From the NCBI GenBank assembly GCA_038373865.1, contig JAXGGA010005844.1:1-64000 (forward strand): a DNA stretch of 64,000 bases, in the 5' to 3' direction. Below, one piece after another: positions 35,271 through 50,000 of the stretch (position 1 is the first letter of the stretch; every line of letters starts with the position of its first letter). The position numbers and the translations under genes are program-made. Source of the stretch: Uloborus plumipes. Its lineage: Eukaryota; Arthropoda; Arachnida; Araneae; Uloboridae. The notes beneath the pieces are model-generated. The model was not told the origin of the DNA and did not search any database. It saw only the letters and a list, made by a program, of their open reading frames with translations.

Positions 35271-36899
35271 AAAAAAGAATTGTGCCTGAGCCTTTTCGGA
35301 CAGAGTGTGTTATTTTGCCAATAACACTTGAATTTGAGAGTCACCTAACTTGACAGACTTTTTGTGTCATTAGAGCATCTCCCTAACAACATCAAAGGTA
35401 GGTAACAATCGCATTTTACACGGTGCAATGTGAAAAATATTTCCGGAGAAAACTCCCGAACCTCGACCATTCCCTCTTTATCAACAAAAATAGTTTAAAT
35501 TTTGCGTTTTTTATACTTCAATTTCGGAGACCGTTAGAAGGAGCTGCTCTGACTCCCTAACATTACTAACCTTAGCCTGTAAATAACTTCAAAGATGAAA
35601 AATCTTTATAAGAGACCTTTTTCTCCCTAGTTATGTTACCAAAAAAAGCCAAAATTACGTCAGTCTTAAATGTTTCACCGGGGGCGGAATCTGAACTTAC
35701 ATCTCAACACCACGAAATCTAAAATTAAAGAAACCGCATTTTTAAGACTTCGTTTTCAAAACTAATTTCAGAGGATGTCACTGATATTTCACTGCCGTCT
35801 TTATTCTGACGTCGCCAAAGGCATACTTATAACTTTTGTTATCTTATCTAACCTTCAAAGCAACAAATTAATCAAAAAAGAATATTTTGAATTGAACTTA
35901 TCTCGTGATTTGTAAATTCAACTTATACCTGTTTTTTTTAAATTAAAACTTGATTCATAATCTTTAACCCTTTAACTGTCAAGTTATTTTGATGATTTGG
36001 ATGCACAAATTGTCAAATTTTTTTATTGCAAAAATCAAATGTTTAGTACAAAATAAAATATACTTAGCAGTTAAAAATTGATATTTTGAAGTACATGGGT
36101 AAAATATTTAAAGTTTTGTAGCCACTGCATATTTGCTTGAGGCGGCTGCCACTCAACATGGCAGTTGTAAAGTTCGCTTCTAGTGGAGCATTATTTTCTA
36201 AAAATGAAAAAAAAAAAGAAAATTAATTATTTTCTAAAAATAAATAAATGAAAAAAAAATTTAATAAATAAAAGTGAATACCTTTCAGTAATTCAGTCAT
36301 GTGTGGTATAACTGAAAACACTTTTCCAAGCACAAACCCGAGAAACAGTCGGGTTTGACAAAGAGATGAAGCCGAAATAAACGTCTCTCGATATATATTC
36401 GGGTATATACGATGCACTCAAAAAAAAAATACCCCGAGTAATACACGGCAAGACATTTTCGAGCACCAGTGCTGTGCCCGAGATTGTCTCGAGCATAACA
36501 GTTAAAAGTGACAAGTACGGGCCATAGTTTCAAGTCTTTACTTCCTGGAGAAAATAGAAGGAAGGGCTTTGTGTTATTGCCTTTCCGCAGTAAAATCCTA
36601 TACCCGTAACGTAATAAATAGGGGGTGCGTATTGTACAGTCGCAAGTAAATAAGAGCAAGACTGTTTGGGACTGTTCAGGAACTATTTGAAAGTAGTGTA
36701 TTTTTTAAAATATTTTTTTTTTTTTTAACAAAATTTTGAAAACGGTGCATTTTTATTTCACACCGCGTTATTCTTATTTACCTTAAAAATGGTGCACTCA
36801 TTTAATGGACCCATTCTAGGTACTTAGTTGTTACTGATACAGCTTTTCAGACGGGGGAAAATGCCCGCTTTTTTCTAAAAATTATCTTAAAAAAAAGCA
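35271..36899. other. Spacer upstream of the phosphatase gene, no gene seen
   Basis: Overlapping minus-strand frames around 36223-36659 have no recognisable features. Confidence 0.35.
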
Positions 36900-37593
36900 T
36901 ATTTTTTTTTTTTTACTCTATAGTCATTCTTCAACTGTGTCTTTGGGCAAAATTATAGAGTTAAACCCAGCAAGAAACTACCCCCACCCTCTCTTCCACT
37001 TTAATGTCCGTCCGCAAAGGGAGCGCTGAAAAAAATTTCAACTCTAAAGGGAGCGGTCGCTGTAAAAAGGTTGAGAACCAATGCGCTAGCGGATCGTACG
37101 TGAAATCTTGCTACTCGACGCTCACCACACTAAGCACTGACGTCATTTAGCATCACTTTAATTGGTTGTACTGTTCGAACAAACTTATAGATTTTTGGCG
37201 ATAAGGAGGTAGCGTTTGGCGACATTTATCGAGGCCTAATTTTATGGGTTGCCATTTGAAGCAAGTTTACGTTTACTATCCTGGTAATCCAGCTACCAGA
37301 TTGTTAGGTTTATACCTAAAATTTGGCAGGGTACCGAATATCAACAAAAAGCTCGTACCAAAGGTCTTTCGAAGTGTGTATGAGAATTAATGCTGGCATC
37401 AATAGTATTTTTAGTATTTTTTTCGTGCTTAATTATGTTTCCCTCACAAAATTCTATTTTTAACACACAATCTAAAAATATTGCTCTGTCATGCCTTTAT
37501 TGCCAATGCTTCTATTCTTAGACTTTTAATAGGCAACACTTCAGTAATGGACGACATTGTTAAAAAATTGTCTGCTGTAGTTTTGTTTTAAGT
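36900..37593 (+). promoter_or_regulatory. Upstream region of the PPM1L-like gene
   Basis: Sequence before the start codon. A perfect CRE/ATF palindrome TGACGTCA lies at 37138-37145, about 450 bp upstream of the ATG. No TATA box at a convincing distance from a known start site can be assigned because the transcription start is unknown. An in-frame TAA at 37561-37563 closes the frame upstream of the ATG. Confidence 0.3.
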
Positions 37594-38031
37594 ATGGATG
37601 AAGAATCGGAAGAATATGCAATGTATCATGCCGTCCTTAAACACTTAAAATTTGTGACTGGTATCTTTTGGAGTTTTCCCCTGACGACGTTCTCCAAATA
37701 TTTTTCTGGAGATACGTCGGATTCGACATCCAAGTTAGAAATTTATTTAACATTTTTCGCACTCTCCATTTTATTGTTTTTCTTTTACCATGCGGGTGAT
37801 TTGCTTCGTAGGCTTTTTCGAAAATTATTCTCACGTCGAATTCAAAAAAGATATATATTTGATTCGTACGATTTATTGAAAGAACGTGACACTTGGGAAC
37901 TCATAAAAGAGGATTCTTGCGTATATGCTATGAAAGGACGTAGAAATAGAATGGAAGATAGATTTAGTGTTATGTCCGACAAAGAAACTGGAATATTTTT
38001 ATATGGGATTTTTGATGGCCATGGAGGCGAG
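37594..38031 (+). CDS. PPM1L: PPM1L-like exon 1 (membrane anchor and first PP2C motifs)
   Basis: Encodes residues 1-146. The acidic start is followed by a hydrophobic run around residues 50-66, a basic [11 protein letters not shown] cluster, then the catalytic domain start with [10 protein letters not shown] and FDGHGGE. The exon ends after GAG at a GTAAGG donor (38032); read-through would stop two codons later, which supports the splice. Phase 0. Confidence 0.93.
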
Positions 38032-41000
38032 GTAAGGTAATTTCTGAGAAACAATATGTGTGTTTTGTCCATTGCACCCACATTCGGTTACGGGACCCTC
38101 TGGTCGCAGAATCAGTACCGGGTCCCCTTTTGCAGTAACGAGTTAATGCGTGTTTAATTTTTAACAATGAAAGTTCTTTCTTGCAATTCAAACAAAAAAT
38201 AAAGGGTTGAAGTTAAAGTAAAGTAAATGTTTTATAAGTTTGATTCACACATTGTATTACTTATAAAAAGTATGTATGAAAAAGTTTAACATGTTGTTTT
38301 ATAAAAAGTGACACACATTGAATAAGTTATATAATTGTTGACGCAGAAATTAAGATCAGCAATTGAGTTTATCACTGTTTGATCCCCCCCCCCCCCCCAA
38401 AAAAAAAAAAAAAAACTTTACTGAATAATGATTTTATGGGCTTTCTTCTGATTAAAAAAGGTGAAATGCTGCAGAAAAGTCTCTACATTGGCCAACTATT
38501 TAGATGATCTTCAAGGCCCTATCCAACCAGTTAAAATCCCAAGTTCTGGTAGGTACGGGAGACCTTGGAGTGTAGAGTAGAGCTGTAGAAGAAAAAACTA
38601 AAGATGCAGCTTAAGAAAATAATTGTTGTGCAAAAAAATTAATTACTGAAAATCAGAACAACTAATAATTCATTATCGGATTCTCCTTTCAAACATCAAA
38701 ATTTACTACGTAAAAGGAAGTAAAAATTGTTGGTGCTGTGATAAATTTCTAAACAAATGAGGAAGACATTAATTATTGTGAAGGTGAAGTGCATGCAGTA
38801 TTGTTAAATAAGGTTTTTTTACCATTTAAAAAAATATACTAAAGCAATTGAAAACTGACATTAAAGGGATTGTCAATCAAATTATTTCAATACTACAGCC
38901 GTGTTTTATGAGGCAAATATGTAGGTATCTTTCTCTACATAATAAAGTTTATTTTTCTTGGTAATTCACAGTGATCTCTGAGATTTAAGGTAAATGTGGT
39001 ATGTGGTAAAATGACCTCCGTGAATTAATGGTGAAATTGGAGCTTTTTGGGAGATCACAATGACCTGTAACCTCCCGTTGTGGTGCACCACTTGTCCCCT
39101 CCCTAACATGAGTCTGTGCTATGCCCGTGAAAAAGGACAAAACTTTTCTAAATGGACTTCAAATTTCCACCTCTGTTTAGAGCTTCCCCTTTCACATGAC
39201 GGTAAGAAAAATAAATTAGGAGTCTGATTCAGAAGGTTTAAAATCCCGGAGTCAGAATCGATCATTTTTCTTCCAACTCCGCAGTCCTGATGCAAGTAAC
39301 AAACACTAAAACAACAAAAACACTTGAAGGTAAGCCACTGAAAAGATAACAGTATTATATTCACAGAAATACCATATTAATTTCTGATTAAAAGTAAATC
39401 ATAATAAGATGCATAATTTGAGTCGAAAAAAATTAACAACTCCAGGAGTTTCAGAGCTTTCAACCCCGACTTCTCTACCTTAAAATTTGTCAGACTCTGA
39501 CTCTGCAGCCATGGCAGATTATGGAATCAGAGGGTACGAGAGTAAGTGAAAGGTTCCGACTCTTGAAATTTTAAATTCTTCGACTCATAACTTAGACTCC
39601 TGTACCCAAACAGCAGCCTGACTCCGCAGCCCTATTTAGCATTTTAAAACTGTTCTAATGTGTAAATATAATAATTGACATTTTTTAAAATTTGCATTTA
39701 ACTGTTTTGTGAATTTTTCTATGTATTATCTCTTAATCTGTTAAAAGAAATCCCCGGATCTCTGACCCTAAGAGGGAGGATTATTCATGATGAGATTTGC
39801 GTTACTTGATTATCTGTTTTTATTTTGCAACTTTGAAATTTGTTCTAACTGTGAAAACGATAACTAGAATGTGTCCTTAGAAATGAAGAATTAATGTTTT
39901 TTTTTTTTTCATATCTTATTCAGTTTGCTGCTGATTTTGTAGAAAAGCATTTGTTTAAAGAATTGCTGAAAAAGTTACAAACTGCGGTGAAAAGTGACAA
40001 GGCAGAGAAGGATGGTCTTGGCCCAGAGTTTGTTAAACTTTTAACTAAAGAAATTCTAGAAGTTGATTTAAAACTCCTAATCAAAGTGAAAGCCTCAAAA
40101 GATGTTGCTGGTGAGATTTATCTGATTTTCTCTATCAATTTTCTTTTGTTTTCTTTATAACCCGTAACAGGGGAGGTGAGAAAGGCGGACATAACAGGGG
40201 ACGTGAGGTCTCAGAGACCGTGCAATAGGGTGGGGCGAAAAATAAAAAGTTTTTCAGATCAACTTCTAATAGTTGCCAAAAGTTGTCTTAGGTGATAGTT
40301 AGCTTTTGTGCAAAATTTGAGAAAAATCGGTTAATATCTTCAGGGGGCGCTGCGATCGCAAAGTTTTACCATAGCTTTGTTATGGATTTTATGGTTAAAA
40401 TATCAACAATAATGCCTTTAGCTAGTCTCTTTGCGTTTTTTTTACTCAAAAGATGTTTTCATGCATTAAAAGCATATGAAATGACTCACAAACATTATTT
40501 TATATGATATATTTATATTTTAAAAAAATCACTTTTTTTCACGTTTTTGTTTCTTTTTAAATGCTTGAAATATGAATATATCATATAAAATAATTTTTTG
40601 TGAGTTATTTCATAAGCTTTGAATGCATGAATATATCTTATGAGTAAAAAAATATGCAATGAGATTAGCTAAAGGCATTGTTTTTCATATTTTAACCATA
40701 AAATCCTGATAAAAGCTATGATAAAACTTTGCGATCGCAGCGCCCCCTGAAGATATAAACCGATTTTTCTCAAATTTTGCACAAAAGCTAATTATCACCA
40801 AAGACAACTTTTGGCAACTATTAGACGTTGATCTGAAACACTTTTAATTTTTCGCCCCACCCTACCGTGCAACCTTTACATTTTTTTAAAATCGTGTAAT
40901 TCAGATACAGTCCTATAATTTTACTGACATGTTATTTGAACATTTGTTACTCAGAAAAAAATATGTTTAAATTTTGAATTGAAATATACCTTTTCCGAGG

Positions 41001-44000
41001 AAATTTTGCTAGATCGTCATGATATTTTGAGAAAAAGCATATGTTATCGTAAACATTTCACTACAAATAATAAAAACAAACATATTATTTGTTAATGCTT
41101 TTATTTTAGTTATTCAATATGTGCAAAACATTTTAATGCCAGAAAAATGAATATAGCATTTTTTGATAAAATTTTGGCAGCACCTTAACTTTTAGTATAT
41201 CCCGCCGTATTTCAAACAAAAATTATGTCTTCATTGTCCCTAAAATATTTGCAGTGCATGCTTTGCGAACATTTGAAATAATTCCCAACTTTAACTAAAA
41301 TATCTTGCATCCCTTGCGCATAACATGGATCAGATAAATAAATCCATTTCCACGCATTTACAACGTCAGAGCCATGGGTCCTACTGCCAAAAATTGTAAC
41401 ACTGAAGGGGAGATGAGGTCTCACAGACCGCTATTGAAGAATGCGATGGAATTTCAACCAGATGCACATGCCAAAAGATGTTGATGAGACAGGATGATGT
41501 TCAAGGGCTAAGAAGCTATTGAGAAAAGTAACTTATTTGGACAAAGCATGTATTAGGGATGAAGGAATGAATATTTGAGCGGTCTGTGAGTCTGTGGCAC
41601 CTCCCCTGTTACAGGTTAATGACTTGTACTCTTAATTTAATCTAGTTGAGTATACGTACTCGAACTGTAGTTTGTTCCATGATAAGCTATTTTATGGTCC
41701 TAGTTCTTGTCAATGTTGTTCCTAGAACCAGCGTCATTCGGATCCCTTATTTGTGGTGTCACCCCCCCCCCCCCAAAAAAAAAGGCTTTTAATGGTTAAT
41801 GTGAGCATGAAATGTGTACATTTTTCAGAAACGAGATATTTTGATTTTGTAGTGTACCAGATTTTTAAACTAAAAAGACAAGTATTAATGCCCCCCTAGA
41901 TGAATATGTAACTGCCTCCACAGAAATATGTGCTCTATTTTTATTTAAATTTATTAGATTAAACATAATTTAATATAAGATGGGGGAGGGCAAAGAAAAT
42001 TCACAGTTGAGTATTATTTGTATTTTTTATAAACTTATAAGTTGTATTTTTTATAAACTTATTTAGGTTTGGGTGTCACGCCTTCAATAGGGTTTCACCC
42101 AGGGTGGACTTCTCCACCCTCATCTCTAGTGATACTGCTGGGCCCCTCCCCCTCTTTATTTTGCTTTTCTCTACTAATAATAAAGCTGAAGGTGGTTCTG
42201 TCTGTCCTTCTGTCTGTCTGTTACGCGCGTAGCGCCAAAACCGTTCGGTCGATTTTCATGCCACTTGGCACAAAATTAGTTTGTAGCATGTAGTTTTGCA
42301 CCTCGAAGCGATTTTTCGAAAATTCCATTTCGTTCTTTTTCTATTCGAATTCTTAGCGGAAATTCGATAAAATAGGGAAGAAATATTTCACACACATTTT
42401 CAAGTCTTATGTCATTCGAAAGCTTGGAATTTTCTGCACAAAATGAAGTTTTTTCGAAGTTTCTACGATCATCAGGAGAGCTGTAACAATTGTTTTTAGA
42501 ATCCCGAAATTCAAGGCTTACCTTCAGTAAAGCAAGCCAAACGATTCTAAAATGGTTCAGCTCGATAATAAAATTTGTTTGAAAAGAGAGATGAAAAGAA
42601 TTATTTTATCAACGGAAATCAACTTTTCATGTTGTTACTATGGTTACGTGTTCATACTTATTTTTGTTTCGTTCTTTTTCCAGGGTTGCCAGACGTAGTA
42701 TTTTTGATTCTACGGTAGTATTTTTTCGGCCCAAATAAGGAGCGTAGTATTTTTCTGGCAACCCTGTTTCCAATATACTAATGACTTAATTAAAAGATTT
42801 GGCGGATTTTTTTTTTTCATTTTCATAGATTTCGCATTTCAGCAACATTGATTTTGGCAACGTTTGGAAACAGTAGTATTTTGTAATATTTTTTTTAGAG
42901 GAGGTATAGTATTTTTTGTTCCAATTCTCTGGCAACCCTGTCTTTTTCCCGGTGAAGATGCTTTGGGACCCTGCTTGGCGCGTTTTCAAAAAGTCAACTA
43001 CGCAAAATAGCTAGGATTACCACGCTTGGCGCGCCAATCGTTCATTTAGCGAGAAAAGGGTACCTAAAGCACAGATTAACGAAATATCGTATCAATTTCG
43101 ATATTGCATCGTTTTTTTAAAGTGTTTCATTTCGGAAAATGTATTGTTTTGTTTTTTAAGCTGGGAAAGAAAACTTTCTTCTTCTTTTAAACTTTGGTAA
43201 GATTTCTGTTGGTTTCTGTTACCAACAAAACTGTTCTTATTTTCTCTTTTGGCTTATTTTTGTCCATCTCCCTTGGGGTTGCATTCGAATGTTCTAAGGG
43301 GGTGTTTTACCCCATTTATCGGGTAAATCAGTGTTTTCAATGCAAGGTGATATGAATTGGTTAACAAAAGTGATATGAATTGGCGCGACCACTTGGCGAT
43401 ATATCGCCAAGCTTTTGATCGCCAAATATTTGACGCCAAATTGGCGATTTTTTTTTTTTTTGATTTAGGTTCAATTTGGCGCTGTTGGCGATATTTTGCG
43501 AAAAATCCACTGAATGATGTTAAAAACGACGATCTTTAGGAGATTAATCATTGTAAAATATTTTTTTTGCATTGTTTCGTAGAAAACTAGGGCTACAAAT
43601 GTTTGAATTGTTATTTTGCTCACTCCAAGCACTATTTTAGCACTTAAGGCATCTACTAAGAAATTTACACGTAAAATTAAGTAGTGTGGGGTCCATATCA
43701 GATCTTTATATCACTTTGAAGGAATTATAGTTGAATAAAACTAAAATAGAGCATTTTTTCTGATATATCAATTATTTTACAAATGAACTTTTAATTTTAT
43801 ACCACGGGCAAAGCCGTGCGGGTACCGCTAGTATTAGCAAATACAGGGAGCAAGTCCAATCATTGGCTTAGAAAAGGCTGAAACAAAGATCCCAAGTCAC
43901 ATGGTGCAACATCGGCAAATGAGAGACGCGTCTTGCGTCAAACAAGAGAAACACGATTTCTCCCAATGCTTTCCTTGAAATATCCCACGTGACTTGAGAT

Positions 44001-47000
44001 CTGTGTATCAAGAATTGAAGAATTCGCTCCCTCCACCTTTATTCCTTCTCAATGGTTTTGAATCATTGTATGGTGCTCCTCTGGTAAGTTGTCCTCCGGA
44101 ACAGCAGAGGTGGCGCTAGGAAATGCCCGACAGGGGGGCAAGCTTGCCCGACAGGGGGGCACAGGTATAATTTAAAAATTAAAAGTCCCCCCCTCCGTTC
44201 TCCAGTGTTTTAATTTTTTATAGTGCATTCGCATAAAAGGTAATCATTCTGACCATAAACCCAAAACAAAACAGTACAAGTATTAGGATTAAATTAAAAA
44301 AAATAAAAAACCCCAGACCCTGATTGCCGACCTCATATTAAAACGAACTACACTGATCAAAAAGCATTTTTAAATTTAAATACATTCAGTTGTTTTCAAG
44401 AGGACCAGGTAAACGCGGAAAAGGAACGATAATCCTTATTAGTAAATTTGCTAGTCGCAAAAGCAGAATAAAGAGGGAAAATTGAATATTCTTTTAAAAC
44501 CTCATACTAAAATCAACTTCAAGTATTTTAATTGTTAACAAATATAAAATGGCAACAGAAAAACATTTTAAATCATTGAGTTTTCTTTCTTCGTGGGCCA
44601 ACAATGACATCGGCTTCCAATTGCGTAAATTTAAGGTTTAGCCGCATTTTCTAAAAAACGTTAGCATTCGAATTCTAAATAACATGGAAGTTTCAAACAC
44701 ATTCTATCAGATGCAGATTTTTTTTTTCATTTTGATACTGTTGTTATACTTTTCTCTTGTTTTTTTTTTTTTTTTTTTCTCTTCAAAAATCGTGAAAAAC
44801 CTTTTAAAGGTGTTTAATTAATATCTTCGTTAATTAACCCATTAATGCCTGACATTTTTTTTCCAAAGATATTTTGTATACTGGTTACAAACAGTGTTTA
44901 ATGTACAGGAAAAATAATTCAAAAAATATTATGTAAAAAATAATTGTTTTATTAAGGAAAGAAAAATCTTCCCTTAAAAGTTACGATAGACCCCAGAGGA
45001 TACATACTTTTTTTATTAAAATTTTTTTCATCCTACGATATAATATTCAAAAAGAAATTTTATAAGAAGAAATAAAATCAGCAAATGAACATAAACTGGA
45101 AAGCTGGAAATCACTTTAAAAACTTAGCTTTTTTCCTTGAGATTGTGAACGATGTCATTTTTGATAAAGATCATATTAAAACTGCTACAGAACACACTTT
45201 ACAATGGTTATGTGCCGCAATCTGATAATGACGAATTGAAACAATACCAAGGTACTAATTGAGCACTATTATTTGTGAAGTTTAAATCCAGCGTTAAAAA
45301 TGCACAAATATACAGGTATATTGCAGACACATGTTTCGGGGCTACAAGGAGCCCCTTTTTCAATGCAAGAAGTGTGAGCTTTGTTCATTTTGGGGAAATT
45401 CAAATCCTATTTTGGACCGTCCTTAAAAAGGGACGCTAGGCATTAATGGGTTAATGTCATTCGAAAACGCGATCTAGCTGAGAACACTCTCCTTTCAAAA
45501 AAAATTTTTTTTTTTCGAAACGGTCCATCCGATCAGCCTGTAGAGTGCCACAGACAGATCGACAAATACACAGACACGTCAACCCCCTTCCTTGTTGCGT
45601 CGGGGGTTTACAATCAGGATTGAAACTAAACAAAAGGATAAAGATGTACGTACATTTACGTAATTTTATTTTTCGAAAGAATTTCAGAGATACACAAAAC
45701 GAAAATATTAAATGATAAAGGAAATGAAAAACAAATGAAGTGTAATTGAACTTAATAAATAAAAAGAATTATCTTATAAGGGTCATTTTCACCATATGCT
45801 TACATTTCAAAATTTTTAAGTAATTTTTTTAACTTGTTATTTTCTTTTAGAAACACTAACAGATGTTTAGTCACATATTGTAGGTGTGTAAAAAAGTAAC
45901 TGGTTGTACACTTTGATGAATAATTAAGTATTCAAATGCTGTTGTAAAACTGTAAGTTGCAAGGAAAATTGTCGTCCATTACCATACAAAATCAATATGA
46001 AATCTCACTTTTAAACTATATTATAGAGCCTAGAACCAACTTCATTTGAAATTATTTGCGCCCTAAAACGATGTTTGTGATTATTGAAATATTGATCAAA
46101 AACTTTATGGTAACGAATTTGACATTTGGTAACGGATTTGATCAGTAACGGACTTGATATTTCAACCAAAATGTCAAATTATGGCTTGGTTGTCGAATTT
46201 AAAAATTGAACTACAATATTCATTTTCTTAGAGTTGTATAATAAACAATATTTAGGGGTAAAAGTTTAGAAAAAGTAAGAATTAATACTAAAATTTTTGG
46301 TAACGGACTTGACAAAGAATAAAAATACGCACCTGGAAAAAATTTTGTGCGAAACGCCACAGCAATACTTCTCGACTCAGGGAAACAAAATGGTACAAAA
46401 TAGTTACGTCCTAATTTGTTAAGTTAACTGAATACGTGTTACCATCTTTTGACTTCAATAAATACTTTTTTTTAGCTAAAATAATCTTAGGGTAACGGAC
46501 TTGACAAGAACTTCCGGACAAAATATAATTCATACATTTCTTATTGAAATAAAATTACTATTGTCAATATTTATCATGAATACCATATACTAATAGTCAA
46601 TATATAAAAATAATATGTCGCATTTACTTTTTTTGACCATTAAGTATAGGAAAAAAATAGTTGAACTTGCGAAAATTGGAAATGGACAATAGGGTGAGTC
46701 GAAAAAATCGATTTTTTTATTTCGAAATCGCATTACCTCTCAAAAGTTGTGGTTTAGTGTCCACAACTTGGGAAAAATAAGAAAAAAATTCTAAGTTGAC
46801 GTCTTCGGTTCGCGCATGAGGCTCAAAGTTGGAAAAAATATGTTAAAAATGGAAATTTTCAAAAAGAAAAAAGAAAAAAAAAAACTGTAACTTTTTATAA
46901 TGCAAATACCATAAGCTGTAAATATTTTGTGCATTTTTAATCTAAAAAAATATTTTATAACTTTTACATACGATCTTTAGTTTGCACATCAGCCTTAAAT

Positions 47001-50000
47001 TGGGCTAAAATCGCCTACAATGTCAAATTTCGAAAATATCGAATTTTTTTATTTCGAAATCGCATTACCTCTCAAAATTTGTTATTTGGTATCCAAAATT
47101 TGGGAAAAAATAAATAAAAAATCTAAGTTGACTACTTCGGTTCGCGCATGAGGCTCAAAGTTGGAAAATATATGCTAAAAATTGAAATTTTTAAAAAATA
47201 ATTTGAAAAAAAAGTAATTTTTTTTCTATCGAAACTGTTTTAAATTGTTAGTAGATAACATAAGTTGAACCCAAAAAATTATATATAACTTTTAGAAGAT
47301 ACATTGTTTGTGCATAAGGCTCAAGATATGAAAAAAAACGTCAAAAACTGAGCCAGAACGCACTATGTCGGCGCTGTTCCGGTATATTTTTGTTCTACAG
47401 CCGACTTTTCTAGACATTACACATATTCTAGGAGACAGTTCAAAGTCCCTGCAGTCTGCACTCCCTTTGGTTGTCACTTAGTCAGCTAGACCCGCCAAAC
47501 AAACAGCATCTTTAATTAGCAACTGAAAGTGAATCAAAAAGTGCAGCGTATTTAGCTTTGGGTGAGTTTTTTTTTTTGTAACTTTATAGCATATTTTTAT
47601 GCATAAGTTTTGTTATACTGTTCTCCGTTCTCCGAATAATAAATAATGGAACCCCGGAAAACTTCTAAACGTTTAATTATTTGTCCGTTTTTTGGTGTAC
47701 CGAAAGGGTTAAGTCAAAGTGTTTTAACCACATGTGCAGATGTGTTGTTAGCTTTGCTTTGAGGAAAAATCGCAATCTGTAATAGGCGAACCTTTTTCAA
47801 GGATTTCAGATTGCATAGCTCATAGAAGAAATTAGAAGCTCATAGAAGAACCGGCAAAGCTTCGATACCAACGGTCAGTCATGTACGTATTGTAAAATTG
47901 ATAAAGGATTACCATAATACTACACTTTGAGAAAGTCATTTAGTCGTGATAAAGATAAATTGAACTTCAAGACAAAACTCAATCATTTAGTTAATTAAGC
48001 GAAGTCTAAACTTTTTGACGTTGCTTCTTTCAAGTGTGCAATGAATTTTTCGTGTTCTTGTGCTAAGAAGCCAAATTCTGGTAGATGTACACTATACATC
48101 TGTACATTGGTATAGAACGCACATTGGTATTCCCACTGTACAGTGTACATTGGTATAGAAGCTTTGCAGTAAATTTCTTCTATTTAAGCAGATATGCAAT
48201 CTGAAATCCTTGAAAAAGATTCGCCTTTTACAGATTGCGATTTTTCTTCAAAACAAGTTAACAACTCATCTGCACATGTGAATAAAACACTTTGACTTAA
48301 CCCTTTCGGTGCACCAAAAAACGGACAAACAATTAAACGTTTAGAAGTTTCCCGGGGTTCCATTATTTATTAGTCGGAAAACGGAGAACAGTATAACAAA
48401 ACTTGAGCATAAAAATATGCTATTAAGTTACAAAAAAAAAACTCACCCAAAACTAAACACGCTGTACTTTTTGATCTACTTTCAGTTGCTAATTAAAGAT
48501 ACTGTTTGTTTGGCGGGTCTAGCTGACTAAGTGACAACCAAAGGGAGTGCAGACTGCAGGGACTTCGAACTGTCTCCTAGAATATGTGTAATGTCTAGAC
48601 AAGTCGGCTGTAGAATAAAAATATACCGGCACAGTGCCGACGTAGTGCGTTCTGGTTCAGTTTTTGACTTTTTTTTTTTTCATATTTTGAGCCTTATGCA
48701 CAAACATACTGTATCTTCTAAAAGTTATATGTATATTTTTCGGTTCAAATTATGTTATCTACTAACAATTTAAATCAGATTCGATAGAAAACAATTACTT
48801 TTTTTTTTTCAAATTATTTTTTGAAAATTTCCATTTTTAGCATATATTTTCCAACTTTGAGACTCATGCGCGAACTGAAGGAGTCAACTTAGATTTTTTT
48901 ATTATTATTTTTCCCAAATTTTGGATACCAAACCACAATTTTTGAGAGGTAATGCGATTTAGAAATAAAAAAATCGATATTTTCGAAATTGGACATTGTA
49001 GGCGATTTTAGCCCAATTTAAGGCTGATGTGCAAACTAATGATCGTATGTAAAAGTTATAAAATATTTTTTTAGATTAAAAATGCACAAAATATTTGCAG
49101 CCTATGGCAGTTGCATTGTAAAAAGTTAGTTTTTTTTTTCTTTTTTCTTTTTGAAAATTTTTATTTTTAACATATTTTTTCCAACTTTGAGCCTTATGCG
49201 CGAACCGAAGACGTGAACTTAGAATTTTTTTCTTATTTTTCCCAAGTTGTGGATACTAAACCACAACTTTTGAGAGGTAATGCGATTTGGAAATAAAAAA
49301 ATCGATTTTTTCGACTCACCCTAATGGACAAGCGTTTTTGCCTTGATTCTCATTTTTAAAGATTTATATAAAAATAAATAAATAAATTTCAGTAATATTT
49401 TGAGTGATAGAATTTTGTTGGGGGTATTTCTTACAGAAAATAATTGTTCGCACTGAATTTAAAATAAAAATTATGCTTCAAAATCGTCTTTTTAACCTAC
49501 GGACAGCAAATGTAAGCAAATTTTGAAAATGACCCATAAACTAGTCTGCTTGAGAGTGAAAAATATGAGCGAAAAAAAAGTATCAACACTTTTTTTTTCC
49601 TCACCTCTAAACACAAAGGGTGTAGATTTAATTTTTAACTCGTTGCTATCTAAATGTGTACGGTTTTAATTGAAAGAAAGAAAGAAACGAAGAAAGAAAA
49701 CACAAAAAAAAAAAAAAAAAAATCAAATTCATACTGCCCCTATTGCTAAAAAAAAAGCATTTCAAAAGTTTATAACACACACTTACCCAGTTACTTCTGG
49801 ATATGATTTACATCTGCTCTGTTCTAATAAATTTCAATTCGTTTAAATTTTGGTTAAGATTTTTTTCTCTTGTTAAGAAGTAACTTTCACCATGACGTGA
49901 CGGTGCGAAGGGCGAATTTGAACTGTGGCCTAGGGTATGCTTCGTTTCTTCACAGACTATTCTTTACTAGCTCTCTATGTACAACGCTCGGGAGCCCCGC

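Larger units (their letters stand above)
46690..49323. mobile_element. 2.6-kb near-palindromic foldback element
   Basis: TAGGGTGAGTCGAAAAAATC at the left, mirrored at the right. Perfect 8-bp duplication atggacaa at 46682-46689 and 49324-49331. The two arms, about 1.13 kb each, stay complementary to around 47820 and 48194, around a ~370-bp non-repeated centre. Each arm contains a related frame beginning [20 protein letters not shown]. Confidence 0.92.

Noticed and set aside
36223..36659. Overlapping minus-strand ORFs of 64, 73 and 120 codons
   Set aside because: Three overlapping frames, AT-rich, no motif and no splice context; consistent with chance.
38380..38420. Exon candidate in intron 1
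   Set aside because: Only C and A homopolymers; no open frame with splice sites.
42786..42989. 67-codon minus ORF identical in two Helitron copies (also 51989-52192)
   Set aside because: It lies across the nested non-coding MITE and is broken in copy 3; identity reflects recent duplication.
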